Assembly (NCBI GenBank): GCA_903632075.3
Contig: CAHIKZ030000391.1
Span: forward strand, 617,501 to 681,500
Source: Acanthosepion pharaonis
Taxonomy: Eukaryota; Mollusca; Cephalopoda; Sepiida; Sepiidae
Reading direction: 5' to 3'
Length of the DNA stretch: 64,000 nt
The notes beneath the pieces were generated by a model, which worked only from the letters and a program-made list of their open reading frames with translations, had not been told where the DNA came from and did not search any database. The translations under genes and the position numbers were made by a program. Below are positions 34,151 through 45,808 of this stretch, piece after piece. How positions within the stretch are numbered: the first letter of the stretch is position 1; each line of letters starts with the position of its first letter.

Positions 34151-34192
34151 GAAATAGAGATTTCCAAAAGAACTAGATCATTAAAAATGGAA

Positions 34193-34197
<5 letters not shown>

Positions 34198-34247
<50 letters not shown>
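34198..34247. repeat. (TACA)n(TA)n array
   Basis: Two to three TACA steps, then about 20 TA steps. Confidence 0.95.
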
Positions 34248-34248
<1 letters not shown>

Positions 34249-34732
34249 CCATGACCGGATGGAGTAACGTCTTATTCTAACGTAATTTCAACGAAGAAAC
34301 AAATTGAATAACGTATGTATTTCCCCTTTTCTCCTCGGTAATTTATAATTTTAAACTTAATAGTGATTAAATTCGGATTTTAAAATTGGCAGTTTTTAAT
34401 TTTAATATCAAATTCTATCATATAATTTAATAATTATTGATTAGAATAAATTCTTTTTTTTAATTTTACCCGTATTTTAAAGATCTGAATAGCAATTATA
34501 ACATGACTCTGTTGTCAGGCTTTTTGAATTTTCCTATACTTTTGATTGGTCATTCTAGCTTTTGGAACAACCTTTTCCCCTAGCGAAGGATCATTAATTA
34601 ATTTGAAGCTTTTAAAACCATTTGTTTTGCATTCAACATTATCACTTGATAAGACACCGGGAGTGTTGAAACAAAATGGCTATTTTTGTAGTGATTTTAT
34701 AACATTTTTATGTTATAAATTTTCTAAATAAA

Positions 34733-34737
<5 letters not shown>
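34248..34737. other. AT-rich DNA with a hammerhead-like hairpin motif
   Basis: At 34645-34673 the sequence CTTGATAA is followed by a short hairpin (ACACC, loop, GTGTT) and GAAAC. The same arrangement recurs in Penelope-type terminal repeats elsewhere in the window. Nothing else is recognised. Confidence 0.4.

Positions 34738-34781
<44 letters not shown>
34738..34781. repeat. (TA)n array
   Basis: Simple TA repeat. Confidence 0.95.
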
Positions 34782-34785
<4 letters not shown>

Positions 34786-36200
34786 ATTTTGCTATTTTTC
34801 GAGTGGGATGGTTCAGATTCTTTTTTTTAATTATATAAGAGCATTTCACCTCAATCAACGCTGCATTACGAAGAGTGGGAGTGAAGGAGATGGCTGAAAA
34901 TAGCGATTGAGGAAAGAATAAAAGATGAACGGGATTCAAAAAGAGAGAAAATGGTTATTGATGTTGCATTTAAGACGGTACTTATCAGTGAAGCAAGTAA
35001 ACGGAAGGGATTTCCACAGGTGTGAAGTGCGAGAAAAGAAACTCTTGGAGTAGAAGTGGCGGTTGCATTTAGCTATTTGAACAGTAAGAGGTTGGGACCT
35101 ATATGCCAATCTAGTAGTATGCTTAAATTCGTGTATTCTGTATACCAGCGAAATGGATCGTCACAGCAGTTGTCATGAAGATATTTGTAGAAAAGACAGA
35201 GAGAAGCCACGTCATATCGGTGAGAAAGTGACGGAAGTCAAGATGCCAGATCAGGGTCGATTATATAACAGATCCTTCGTCGGTTTTTGTTAAGAATCTC
35301 GAGATGTACAGCGGGAGCAAATTTTTAAATTCTGTTGCCTTTCTTTTCATTGGTTGTGTAGACGTAACGTATACTTCGCGACATTAGAATAGTTGATATC
35401 GGAGTTGATAAGAAATCCGTTACTGGCATTTAGTGGCCGTCAGTTCACTTCTTGGATCAGGTAATGGAACACTATTTAAGCAGGAACTGGTTTCACAGGC
35501 ATAACATAACACAATACTCAAAATATTTTTCATATCAGGCTAATAATTAGATGATGATAGCTCCTGGGTACTTAGCTGAAATGTTTTGTCTATAATGACA
35601 TCTAAATTAACAAAGATGAGAACAACAGTCCGAAGTAAAAAGTTTATTGACATCACTCATATCAGAAATGAAATACTAAATTAGATCTCACCTGTACATT
35701 TGCGTTAAGGATATATCAATCCTTTTTAATCATTTCGTTTCAAGCAAGGAAATAAATTCACTAAGACACAAGGGTTTATTGAGTGTGAAAGAATAAGAAA
35801 AACGTAGTATAACGGAGTGAGAGCAATAGAAGAGGAATCAGAAGACAGTAGATAACGATTGCCATTACATTTAATATTTTGAAGATCGAAGTTGAAGCCA
35901 GAATCAAGAAGCCAGAAGAGAGTTCCAAAAGCCAGAGAAGCAGTTTTGCACATGGGACGTCTAGCAAAGAAAACAGTTATACGAACACAAGAAAGCTTGA
36001 ATAAAAAGTTTGAGTTTTTACTTGTAACCCTTATTTATATTGACCTGTCACCTGTCGAAACTTAGCGCAATCCGTGCACACATCGACCAACGCATCATGA
36101 TCGACTAAAAGGTAACTATCCACATGGAAAAATATTACTTGACAACACTAGAATACATTATAGCACCAATTGCAAGGAAAGACTAAAACCTTTAGATGCT
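34782..36200. other. Unassigned 1.4 kb
   Basis: No confident element. The minus strand at 35.6-36.0 kb has two AATAAA signals in CT-rich sequence, vaguely LTR-like. Frames of 60-75 codons there show nothing known. Confidence 0.3.
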
Positions 36201-36204
36201 ATTA

Positions 36205-36268
36205 TCATACAAAATAAACAGCCCACTTTAAATAAGATATCGTTCACCACAGGAGATGGTATTCTTGA

Positions 36269-36347
<79 letters not shown>
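36205..36347. repeat. MITE arm fragment and (CA)n(TA)n tract
   Basis: The words aaacagcccactttaa and gttcaccacag resemble the left arm of the element at 2.73 kb. (CA)n(TA)n follows at 36271-36347. Confidence 0.55.
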
Positions 36348-36350
<3 letters not shown>

Positions 36351-36930
36351 GTAGGATGGGTTAAGGAAGTAGGGAAAGAGTCTGTTCTTTTCAGCAAATA
36401 CCATTTAAGCAGGCAAATAGCCAACTGCGAATTGAACTGTTTCCTATGATTGGTTACGAAGCTGAAACTCGATTTCAAATCGAATCCTTGTCGTGTTCTA
36501 ATTATGAGACATTAAATTTGGCTTCGCTCTACGCCAGAGGAATGCTGTATCTGTTGGCCGGCCAACCGTCAACACAAGACAATAACAAGAACAAAAACAG
36601 CTCCGGAAGAAATGGGATGAATATAAATTCCTTCTGGGTGCGTCCTGGCCGATGGAAATTTGTCGGCAGGCGTAAAGAAAGCATTGTGCAATTTCCAATT
36701 TTGAAATCTACAAAGGTCTGTGCATGTAAAGGTGCGTATGTGAGTGTTAGCTAAATTTTATAAAAGACCACTGATACTTTATTAGTAGTTCCAATGTTGT
36801 TTTATTTGCGTTATTTAAATTGTTCATAGGTTCGAGTACTTTCATCCATCATTAGTCATTATTATGAAAGAAATGATACACTCTTAAAATTTGATTTTTT
36901 ATTATAGCGTCTGATTTTTGTAATTAAAAT
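36348..36930. other. Unassigned, one 102-codon frame
   Basis: The + frame at 36446-36754 has no recognisable domain. Its middle is Asn/Lys rich. I see no promoter or splice support. Confidence 0.3.
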
Positions 36931-36950
36931 TTGTGATATATATATATATA

Positions 36951-37147
36951 CATTTATTAAAGACATTTTATGTTTAACGTTCTTTTTATAGATACAAGTA
37001 TTTAAGTAAATGCTCTGTTTATAATAAACAGTATTAAATAACATTTACCGGTCTGAATGTCCGAGAAATTTTCATAGAAAATATTCGTCCTTTGACAGGA
37101 TTCGAAATGTCTTTAATAAATAAATTGTCGGACTTTGTCCATTTCTT
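36951..37147 (+). mobile_element. Partial copy of the long-hairpin element
   Basis: Matches the left arm and loop of the element at 20.58-20.86 kb, then jumps to the last bases of the right arm (aatgtctttaataaataaat). About 100 bp of the right arm is deleted. Confidence 0.8.
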
Positions 37148-37153
37148 TTAATT

Positions 37154-37156
<3 letters not shown>

Positions 37157-37216
<60 letters not shown>
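37157..37216. repeat. (TA)n array
   Basis: About 30 TA steps. Confidence 0.95.
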
Positions 37217-37217
<1 letters not shown>

Positions 37218-37555
37218 ATGCATGTTTCATTAAATAATATAGACAAGTTTTGTCTATTTATTTTAAGTAAGTTCCTTTCATATTGTCTGATAAGCTTAAT
37301 AATATTATCATTGAAGGACGAAAAGAAATTACCATATTGATACATGTTTAAATCCGATCTAAGCTTTCGGCTTACCTAAGCCATTATCAAAGATGACAAT
37401 TACATTTCAATATATCAAACAATACAAGGACGAAACAATTATGATATTCTGTTTTTGTTGTATGAAAAATTTCAAAGCAATAAAAACAGACAGACACAAC
37501 TTGTCTATATTATTTAATAAAACATTCATCAATGAAACATTGCTGCCTAAATATA

Positions 37556-37593
<38 letters not shown>
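37218..37593. mobile_element. Dispersed element with inverted ends and hammerhead-like motif
   Basis: The left end (gcatgtttcattaaataat) pairs with the right end (attatttaataaaacattc). The interior minus strand at 37362-37391 reads TTGATAATGGCTTAGGTAAG and continues CCGAAAG, so a perfect GGCTT/AAGCC hairpin precedes GAAAG. The right tail (attgctgcctaaatata) recurs at 61.42 kb. Penelope-type terminal repeat is the best guess. Confidence 0.5.
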
Positions 37594-37597
<4 letters not shown>

Positions 37598-37634
37598 ATA
37601 TCTTTAAAAATTTGAGAGAATATATCTGTAAAAG

Positions 37635-37880
37635 GACAATATGATTAAAGACAAAAGTAAAACTTATCTTAGCCTCCGCATTTTGTTCTCTGAGACACTT
37701 TATCAAGGTAAATGCAAGGATTGTATTTTGTAACAAGTATTTATATATAAAAGCAAAAATGTTATTTGTTTTACGAAGTTTTTAAGTTTAAGACCTCTCA
37801 TAAATATTCATCAGGTTAGCTGAAAGGTCAGGAAAGCTATGGAAGACACGAAGTGAGACAATTTAACGTCTAATAAACGA
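37635..37880. repeat. Dispersed repeat, copy 1 (pair with 45.16 kb)
   Basis: tttatcaaggtaaatgcaag, ataaatattcatcaggtt and gaagacacgaagtgagac align in order with 45.18-45.35 kb. Confidence 0.6.
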
Positions 37881-38084
37881 GTAAGTAATGTTTCAATTTT
37901 TTTTTATTCAAATTCGTATTAAAATTATTTTAGTTTGAGATTAATTCATCTGTTATATATATTTGAATAACATTTTGTCATTGTACTGTGCTTTTTACAG
38001 ATATATTCTATCTGAATTTTTTACACATTGTTGATATGGAAAAAGAACATACAGATCTTATATATAAAGTACAGTGTGTGGACT

Positions 38085-38270
38085 ATTTACATTGTCGCCA
38101 TGTTTATTACAACGTTTCGGCCGTTGTACGCTCCGGCCTTCTTGAAGTGGTTGGAATTGGCCTCTGACTCATCCCTAGAAGAACGGACCAGTATTCGTCT
38201 GAAGAAGGCCGGAGCGTACAATGGCCGAAACTTTGTAATAAGTATGGCGACAAATATGAGGACAGTACTC
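38085..38270. mobile_element. Minimal Penelope-type foldback with an RT scrap
   Basis: Two inverted arms (38091-38145 and 38197-38255) carry the GAAGGCCGGAGCGTAC tail module. Between them, 38161-38196 matches 53732-53768 inside the Penelope-like RT with one mismatch. This is a deletion derivative that kept both ends and about 36 bp of coding sequence. Confidence 0.75.
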
Positions 38271-38289
38271 AGAATAATGTATATAGTAT

Positions 38290-39190
38290 AATGCAAATTT
38301 ATATATTGTTTTCATCAGACAATCCAACACAAACATTTATTCTTGCCATCCTTTCTGGTAACTTGTAAAAGTATATTGGTGGAAGAGATTCCTAAGCATT
38401 GTATAAATGTGTAAACAACTCTTGCTTAGTCTTAGGTAGTTCACATCGTAATTTATCTTTCCCAGACGAGTACAGTTGACTTTAGATAATCTCTACACAG
38501 TTTTCAGTTGTGTTTTGGGTCATTATCTTGTTGCAAAACAATAAAACTTTGTTCAATAATGCGGAATTGCATGCCTGTGCAGTATTGAATGAATGTTGAC
38601 GTGTACAACTAAATCAAGTAATTAGTTATGGAGCTATTTTCGTCTTTTCCTTTTACTAAACGCGATTAAGTGTCTATTCTAGGCAATAGATGTTGTTCTG
38701 GGCCTCACAGATCTTTTTCTGCGAACATTTTTGCCGGTTTCTGCATATCACTGCAGGTAATAATGCACCGCATTATTTTTTTTATATATCTGTAATTTCC
38801 TCGTAATCTGACATTCGGAATACCATTCAATAAAAAGAATTTCTACTTGGGCTCTTTTTTTCACTACTAATCTGTTTAGTTCTTACCGGTTTCTGAAAAT
38901 AAATTTCAATCACACATTCATCGAGATGAAATTGGAGCTCCACCAAGCGGTGGAACTGAAACTTTTGTAAATGTCTGCTCTACAGTTCAGAAACGGTATC
39001 AGGTTCTAAAGAAATTTCCAGAGCTAATGAAAATAAATTTATAATGCTTGGAGAAAAATGTGTTTGAATTTTACATAATGGTTTGGATATATACACAGTA
39101 GGTGAATTCATTTATCCAAATATGCAAAATTAGCCTTTTTTTATGAACTTAGAGAAAAAAATCTGGTCTTGCACCAAACTTTTGATCGGT
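38290..39190 (-). other. Possible decayed Tc1-like element
   Basis: The complement near 38510-38545 reads CAACAAGATAATGACCCAAA, close to the second-Asp region of Tc1 transposases (Q-DNDPKHT). Other blocks are too decayed to trust. An (AAT)n tract follows at 39197-39232. Confidence 0.3.
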
Positions 39191-39191
39191 A

Positions 39192-39234
<43 letters not shown>

Positions 39235-39249
39235 GGCTCTCCCGTCGGT

Positions 39250-40012
39250 TTTGACGTATGAGGATCTGCCAGCTTATTGATTCAGTTATGAAAGATTATG
39301 CGATAATCTTAAGTGGCATTGAAGACCCGCTAGTGATTTACAAAGGAGGCCACATATGGAGCAGGTGTTAGAATTGTGAGATGAGATCACTGTTAGATTG
39401 GCTGACCTTTTAGATCTTGCTCTTGCTTCTTGAAGAGGATTCAGACAAGCAGATTGAAAATTGCTGAGTCCACTGAAACACGTTGATCTCCATTCTACCC
39501 GCGCCAAAGCTAAGCGCTCAAGGGTGTTATGTGGTATACTGACTGCTGACAAGTTGGTTTTCAGCTTGTCTTTGTATCTTAGCCATGGGCGTCCTACATT
39601 CCTGTAGCCCTGATCTAACTGGCTGTACATTAAGATCTTGGGTACCCTCTCATCAGACATTCTCAAGACATGACCAGTCCAGCGTAACTGAGACTGTATG
39701 ATAAAAGTCTCGATTCCTCCAATATTACACCTGTTAAACAGGTCTACGTTAGATGTCCTTAGATGAACCTTAACTCCGCAGATTGCACGCAGACAGTTTT
39801 AATGGAAAAGATCTAGCTGGCGTATATGGTACCTGTATGGAGTCCATGACTCTGAGCCATACAAAAGGACGGCAAGTACAACAGCTCTGTAAACCCGAAC
39901 TTTTGTATCCAGTCGAATACCCGACTCATTCCACAAGCGATGGCGAAGTTTGCCGAAAGCACTGGTAGCCTTAGCACACCGATGCATGATTCCATCATCT
40001 AATGTTCCACTT
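39250..40012 (-). pseudogene. LINE 3' end: RT thumb, post-RT motif and zinc-finger tail
   Basis: Reading leftward: SAFGKLRHRLWNESGIRL and VVLAVLLYGSESWT (end of RT; 39987-39820), a frameshift, QSQLRWTGHVLRMSDERVPK near 39690, GRPWLRYKDKLKTNLSAVSI, and a tail CSICGLLCKSLAGLQCHLRL with C2H2-like spacing ending near 39290. It is 5'-truncated near 40012 by a TA tract, the usual fate of LINE copies. Confidence 0.85.
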
Positions 40013-40188
40013 TATATATATATATATATATATATAAAGTGCCCAATAACAGAGATAGAGCGTATGTAAATATAAATATAAAAGTGAACATTTAAGTCAA
40101 TACTTAGAGGCGACGTTCTGTTTCATGCTAGACGCAATCATCGGACCACAAATGTTGGATTTTTCCTCGACTATTTATATATATAGGT
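40013..40188. repeat. TA tract and hairpin-arm fragment
   Basis: (TA)n at 40013-40036. 40090-40150 (ttagaggcgac, tgtttcatgctagacgcaat) matches one arm of the hairpin at 30.40-30.49 kb. Confidence 0.65.
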
Positions 40189-40666
40189 CAGTGGTGCGCT
40201 GTGGGTAATCTATTCTGGTGGTTATTTTTTGCCGGAGTGGCTTGTCTGTTTATTTATATATTTATTTGATGGGTAAATTTATTTTACTTGTTTTTCAGTT
40301 TCATTTTATATTATTTATTCTTTTCGTTTTTTTCTATTAACGCAGTAAAAAAGTGGGGGTGGGATTCGCTTAGGACGCTTATTTAATAGTGTGATTTGGT
40401 CTGTGAAGATAATTAAAGCTATTTATTCATTCACTGTTTAAATTGCATGCCGTAGACTATTCTGTTATTATGGCAGGGAGAGGGGACAGTATTTAATTTA
40501 TTTATTTATTTGAATTCATTATTTGTACTTGTTTTTACCAATTTATTTTCTTATTTTATTAGTTCTAACGCTTATTTTAGCGGGTGCGATTTGATAGTTT
40601 ATTTATGTATTTGGATTAATGTTTATTTGTTTTTTATTTATTTAATTATAAGTAAATAAATATTCA

Positions 40667-40669
<3 letters not shown>
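40189..40669. other. T-rich unassigned DNA
   Basis: TTTA-rich sequence with no frame or element recognised. Confidence 0.5.
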
Positions 40670-40710
<41 letters not shown>

Positions 40711-40713
40711 TAA

Positions 40714-40781
<68 letters not shown>
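40670..40781. repeat. (TA)n(CT)n(TA)n array
   Basis: TA 40670-40707, CT 40718-40748, TA 40749-40781. Confidence 0.95.
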
Positions 40782-40784
<3 letters not shown>

Positions 40785-41044
40785 TTCCGTTAGTCAGTTG
40801 AACACATTGGAAGAAAGGATATTTGACGTCTGATGCTGCTATAATGCTAACACCTTCGTAACGACTAGCCCACTCTGGCAGATGATATTGCTTATATCAC
40901 ATACATAATGCATTAAAAATTCACTTTCTCAGTAGGCGATAGTCTAGCGTAAGAGACTCCGGCTGATGTCAAATTGGTTAAGTTGTTTGAAGCAAGAGAC
41001 ACACTGAAAAGCTGTGATACCGCGAAACCGTCTGTCTGTAGATG

Positions 41045-41250
<206 letters not shown>

Positions 41251-41348
41251 CCGGTGGAAAATGGACTGACGACCGTTGTTCAGTTATAAAGCCAAGTTAA
41301 ATAGTGACCTTTCAGATCTCAATGTGCCTCATACTAACTTCGAGCAAT

Positions 41349-41712
41349 TTGAACTGAAATACAATACATCATAAGGCGAGCCGCATCAACTGCAATACAT
41401 AATAAGGCAAGCCGCACGAAGTACAGTACATCATAAGGCAAGCCGCACGAAGTACAGTACATCATAAGGCAAGCCGCACGAAGTACAGTACATCGTAAGG
41501 CGAGCCGCATGAAGTACAGTACATCATATAGAGAGTCGCATGAAGTACAGTACATCATAAGGCGAGCCGCATGAAGTACAGTACATCATATAGCGAGCCG
41601 CATGAAGTACAGTACATCATAAGGCGAGACGCATGAAGTACAGTACATCATAAGGCGAGACGCATGAAATACTGTGCATCATAAGGCGAGGCCCATGAAT
41701 TACAGTATATCA
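41349..41712. repeat. 31-bp minisatellite, about 11-12 copies
   Basis: Tandem units contain GAAGTACAGTACATCATAAG joined by GCGAGCCGCAT or close variants. The 31-bp period is not a multiple of three, so frames are mixed. Terminal copies are most diverged. Confidence 0.9.
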
Positions 41713-41920
41713 TTTGGTGGGGAGCAGTACAAAAAATCAAAATACTTTTTCATTAAAGATAACGGAGCCATTTTTCAGAAAATAAAGACTGCACATGAGC
41801 CTTAGAAATGAAGAAAAGCCGATTTTTTCTTTGGAGAAACGATTCGTTCTATAAAAAAATTGTGAAGTTTTGTCATAACATTATCCCTGAGGATGATTTA
41901 CTCAGCATTGCTTAATTTTG
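41713..41920. other. Unassigned
   Basis: Nothing recognised. Confidence 0.4.
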
Positions 41921-41924
41921 GAAC

Positions 41925-42035
41925 AAGGCCGCAAGTATGGGTACCTAGTGATGATCAACCTCACTGCTCAGCCGTAAGTGATCTAGCGAGATAAACTTGC
42001 TACTCCTCACACCATGTCGAAGTGCCCAGATATTG
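41925..42035 (-). repeat. tRNA-derived SINE, antisense
   Basis: On the minus strand, GGTGTGAGGAGTAGC (A-box region) and GAGGTTGATCATC (B-box). Same family as 33.94-34.15 kb. Confidence 0.55.
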
Positions 42036-42313
42036 CTCTTGATGACAGAGTGATTAACACCCATTCACACGTTTTGGTATGTGAGTTTATTTACTTGTAC
42101 AAAATTATTTGTAAAAGAAGAACTGTATTTATTCCTAGACGAAAAATAATCATCGTTTCCTGTTTCTGATGCAAAAGATGTTTACACGTATGATCCTTGC
42201 GAAAACTGCCAATGGTTTAAAATGCTGACACCGTTAAGGTCAACGAAAATTCAAGATACATTAGATTCGTTTATGTGCTTAATAACCTTGAGAAAGGTAT
42301 GTATCCATCTATT

Positions 42314-42390
42314 CTACCCAGTCCGGCTATAGACCCAAGACTGTCCAGCTATAAATAGCAGGACAGTCTTGGATCTATAGCCTTGGGTAG
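42314..42390. repeat. Hairpin with about 31-bp arms
   Basis: CTATAGACCCAAGACTGTCC on the left pairs with GGACAGTCTTGGATCTATAG on the right around a 14-base loop. Outer CTACCCA/TGGGTAG also pair. Confidence 0.85.
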
Positions 42391-42683
42391 AAACCGGTCT
42401 TACACGTACGCACACGCACGCAAAGAGCCGCACAAGCGCGAACGCAGTCGAATGCTTGAGCGCATGCGCTAAACAGCACACGGGAACAAAAAAAAAAATT
42501 CGTGAAAAAATCTTAAAACAAAGATAAGACCATAGAAAAGAAAGATCGAGAAATATAAGCAGTCAATGATATACCTCTGACGAGTGGACGGACGCGTCCG
42601 TCTACGGAACTCAGGAGTCGGGATCCTGAAGATCAAAAAATCAACTAAATGACAAACCTTTACTTATATTAATTCTCTTTCTC

Positions 42684-42688
<5 letters not shown>
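42391..42688. other. Unassigned
   Basis: A CpG-containing stretch (cacgtacgcacacgcacgca) followed by A-rich DNA. No gene. Confidence 0.4.

Positions 42689-42759
<71 letters not shown>
42689..42759. repeat. (CT)n(TA)n array
   Basis: CT from about 42689, TA from 42721. Confidence 0.95.
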
Positions 42760-42761
<2 letters not shown>

Positions 42762-42974
42762 CAATGAAGTGAACAAAGAACAAAGACATAAAAAAGTTAC
42801 CCGTATCATGGCGAGAAAGAAATAAAATTAGGTTTAAAGAAGTTTAAGCAAATTTATACGCACCACACTCAAGATATGAAGAAAAAAATGTGACTATTAT
42901 TTCGAAGATTTTTTAAACCTAAAAATATTTTTTCCATAACTAGGAGTCAACTTCTTTTCTTTTTATATAACATG

Positions 42975-43215
42975 TTCTTTCAGGGCGTAGGCGATCATGG
43001 CTCTCCACCTCCTTCTATCCCTTGTAGCTCTCAACGTTCCTTACCCCTGCTTTCTCCTCCAGACCACGTTCTGTCATCCACTTGCTTAAGCCCACCAGTT
43101 ATTTCACGCATTGTTTTCCCTTGTCTCTGTTTCCCTCTATTCGACCCGTGTGTATCAGATTCTCCAAGCCCTCCTTCCTCATTATGTGTCCCAGAAACCT
43201 CAGCTGCCTCTTCCT
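42975..43215 (-). pseudogene. LINE C-terminal fragment (second LINE lineage)
   Basis: Minus strand reads RKRQLRFLGHIMRKEGLENL near 43210-43150, then HTGRIEGNRDKGKQ and GLSKWMTERGLEEKA. These are the usual C-terminal blocks of a LINE group distinct from that at 22.9-28 kb. One stop is present. Confidence 0.8.
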
Positions 43216-43640
43216 GATATTACTTATATGGCGTGTATAAAATACAAATCTTTACCGCCGAGTTGTAAACAAGTGGGAGAGCACTCCCAACAATTGCTGT
43301 ACACGAATTGCCACACCTCCGACAGGCTGCCACAAATCTACCAAACTAAAACTTGTGTTTTGTGAACATATTTGGCATATTAACACAGAAATTAATATAC
43401 AATAATAAAATAGTAACAGAATATAATACTATCTATTAATACTACAGCATGCATCGCGTCCAACAGCTGAAAAACGAAGTATAAATAGTGACCGAAGCGC
43501 CGTTTAACTCAGGCGGACATTCTGACAACTAGCTATAGTATGCGTCTCGTCTGCGCATTTTCATGATAGTAAGTCAAGTTTTCAAGCCTAAAACTAGGGG
43601 GCGACTTATATATCGGGTATAAAATGCAAAAATTTACTAC
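43216..43640. other. Unassigned
   Basis: No recognised element; contains short TATAA-rich words only. Confidence 0.4.
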
Positions 43641-43644
43641 ACAG

Positions 43645-43810
43645 TAACAACCATTCGCTTAAAGATGAAACAGAACTAATGCTTTTAATTTAATTATATA
43701 ATTATATAATTACATTTGAAGTTTTTAGCTTCAGTTTTTAAAACATAGTTGTTACTGTGTAGCGAAGAAGCCATATTTTAAATCAGTTAATTTATAATAT
43801 TTATGCTCTG
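43645..43810. repeat. Dispersed AT-rich repeat, copy 2
   Basis: Aligns with 30.96-31.10 kb. Here ACACAGTAACAACCATTCGC and GTTGTTACTGTGTAGCGAA form inverted ends. Confidence 0.6.
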
Positions 43811-44174
43811 TAAATTTACAACGAGCACTGTTTTGTAAAAATAAACAAACATCAATAAGAACACCGGATTATATATCTTACTGTGCTTTCTTTATATTTA
43901 TATATATATATAGGATGCAATGTGTAAATTGTCAACATTTTATATTTTAAATATCGCGCATGCGCGTTTGTTTTTGCTTCATCGACTAGACAGTGTCGTA
44001 AGTATACTTGGACACTGTCTGTGAGAAAAACGAACTCTCTGGCGCAATTCGCTCCGCCAGGAATTTGGAAATAGCATTCTGTACTTCTTAGCATTCGCGA
44101 CGGAAGCACCAATACGAACATTCCACAGTGTTTCTGAGAACGGTGCAGGAGATTCGCAAAGAATTGGATGAGTT

Positions 44175-44638
44175 TAATGATGATTACGAAAATATTTGGG
44201 GTGATCTCTAGTATTGGAATCGTCATGCCTCTATCTTCCCACAGGACCTTAAAATCAACACGGAGGCCTATATCAAATGCTAGAGGAGTTAGTACTTCCC
44301 GGTTAGTGCTGATGGAAGGCCCTGTCTATTAACAGAACTCCGCACCATGCCACACAAGCAGAGAGCTCAGTCGTGGCTGTTAGACAATTTTTCCGACGAC
44401 ATCACGCATTACATCTGGTCACCTAACTTCCCAGACTGCAACCCCCTTGATTATTGTGTGTGTCACAGTTGAACTAGAGACCATCGAAACTCCTTACTAA
44501 AAGACTAAAGATGAATTGAATGCAGGGATTATGACAGCATTCACTAACTTAAACAAGGGGACTGTCCAGAAGAGTTGTAGGAGATCCCGAAGTCGTTTGG
44601 AGGCTGTGGTTGAAGCCAATGTCGATTTTATTGAATGA
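44175..44638 (+). pseudogene. Mariner-like transposase, catalytic Asp replaced
   Basis: Conserved blocks are FGVISSIGIVMP near 44190, the second-catalytic block QNSAPCHTSRE near 44333 where the family has QQDSAPCHTS, the third-Asp block FPDCNPLDYCV near 44427-44460, and the C-terminal RSRSRLEAVVEANVDFIE before TGA 44636-44638. The second catalytic residue is encoded AAC (Asn). Nucleotide spacing to the last Asp is about 38 codons allowing one indel, so DD37D-like. Multiple frameshifts. Upstream (43.96-44.17 kb) may hold the N-terminal half but is not readable. Confidence 0.75.
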
Positions 44639-44763
44639 AGTTAATTATTAGTATTTGAAGATATTTTTTTGTAATTTTGGTATCTGTTAAAAGGATCTGC
44701 CAGGGTTATTTTCATTTTTTTGCGTAATTTAGACGACAATTTATCCATCACACAGCATATACA

Positions 44764-44766
<3 letters not shown>

Positions 44767-44820
<54 letters not shown>

Positions 44821-44860
44821 GTGTGTGTGTGTATGTGTGCGTGTGTGTGTGTGTGTTTCC
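44767..44860. repeat. (CTAT)n(GT)n microsatellite
   Basis: About 13 CTAT steps at 44767-44820, then interrupted GT repeats. Confidence 0.95.
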
Positions 44861-44863
44861 TCA

Positions 44864-44897
44864 GATCACATTTCCAAGCATGCTTGGAAATGTGATC
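44864..44897. repeat. Perfect 34-bp palindrome
   Basis: GATCACATTTCCAAGCA is followed immediately by its exact reverse complement, with no spacer. Confidence 0.95.
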
Positions 44898-45072
44898 AGG
44901 GGAAAGAGGGAAAATCACTTTCCTGGGGAAATAAAATATAATCAATTGACCTTAATGTTGTCTGTATTTATTAAACTAATATCCAATCTGGTTTTACATT
45001 GAGCTCACTGGATTACATCATCCTTGGAATTATCCATACAGATTACCAAACATTTCATTACCTACTTACCTA

Positions 45073-45129
<57 letters not shown>
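45073..45129. repeat. (TA)n array
   Basis: About 28 TA steps. Confidence 0.95.
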
Positions 45130-45131
<2 letters not shown>

Positions 45132-45154
45132 GGTGAATTTGAAGAAAGAAGAAA

Positions 45155-45355
45155 AAATCTATTGTTTTGGCCAATTGAAGAATTTATCAAGGTAATGTAG
45201 GATTCATTTTGCTGCACGTGTTTACATACAAAGGCGAGGATGTAATTGGTTTATCAAGGATTTTGAGAAGGTTCATGAATATTCATCAGATGGTTGAAAT
45301 GTCACTCAGAGCATATGGCGGACACAAAGTGTTATGATTCAAACTTTGGCAAAAA
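45155..45355. repeat. Dispersed repeat, copy 2 (pair with 37.64 kb)
   Basis: tttatcaaggtaatgtagga, gaatattcatcagatggttg and ggcggacacaaagtg align with 37.69-37.86 kb. The minus strand keeps a CCTTGATAAATTC...AAAAC arrangement like other terminal repeats here. Confidence 0.6.
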
Positions 45356-45738
45356 ATAAATTGAGCCAGTAATATTCAAGACTTATTGTTCATGTATATT
45401 ATTTAGATTGTGATTATATTGTTATGGTATGTGCTGGACATATGTGCTAGACATTGTCAATGGCTGAAGTGGTGGATTTAACTATTTTATTTTGATTTTT
45501 CAACATATTTCTGATTGCGTCTGTTGGCTTGGGAAAGTAGTAATTATTTCAGGAATGGTGAGATTAGGTGGAAAACAGGGCGTAGATTTATATTTTAATA
45601 AGATTCGATGGCGGCACTCTCGAGAATTTTCCTTCAGAGTAAACGCGTTAGCTAAGAATAGTTTTTCCGCTTGTCTGTTTTAGTCATTTTGTCTCCCATG
45701 CAGATACACTCTATCTGAGAATACACACACAAACACAC

Positions 45739-45808
<70 letters not shown>

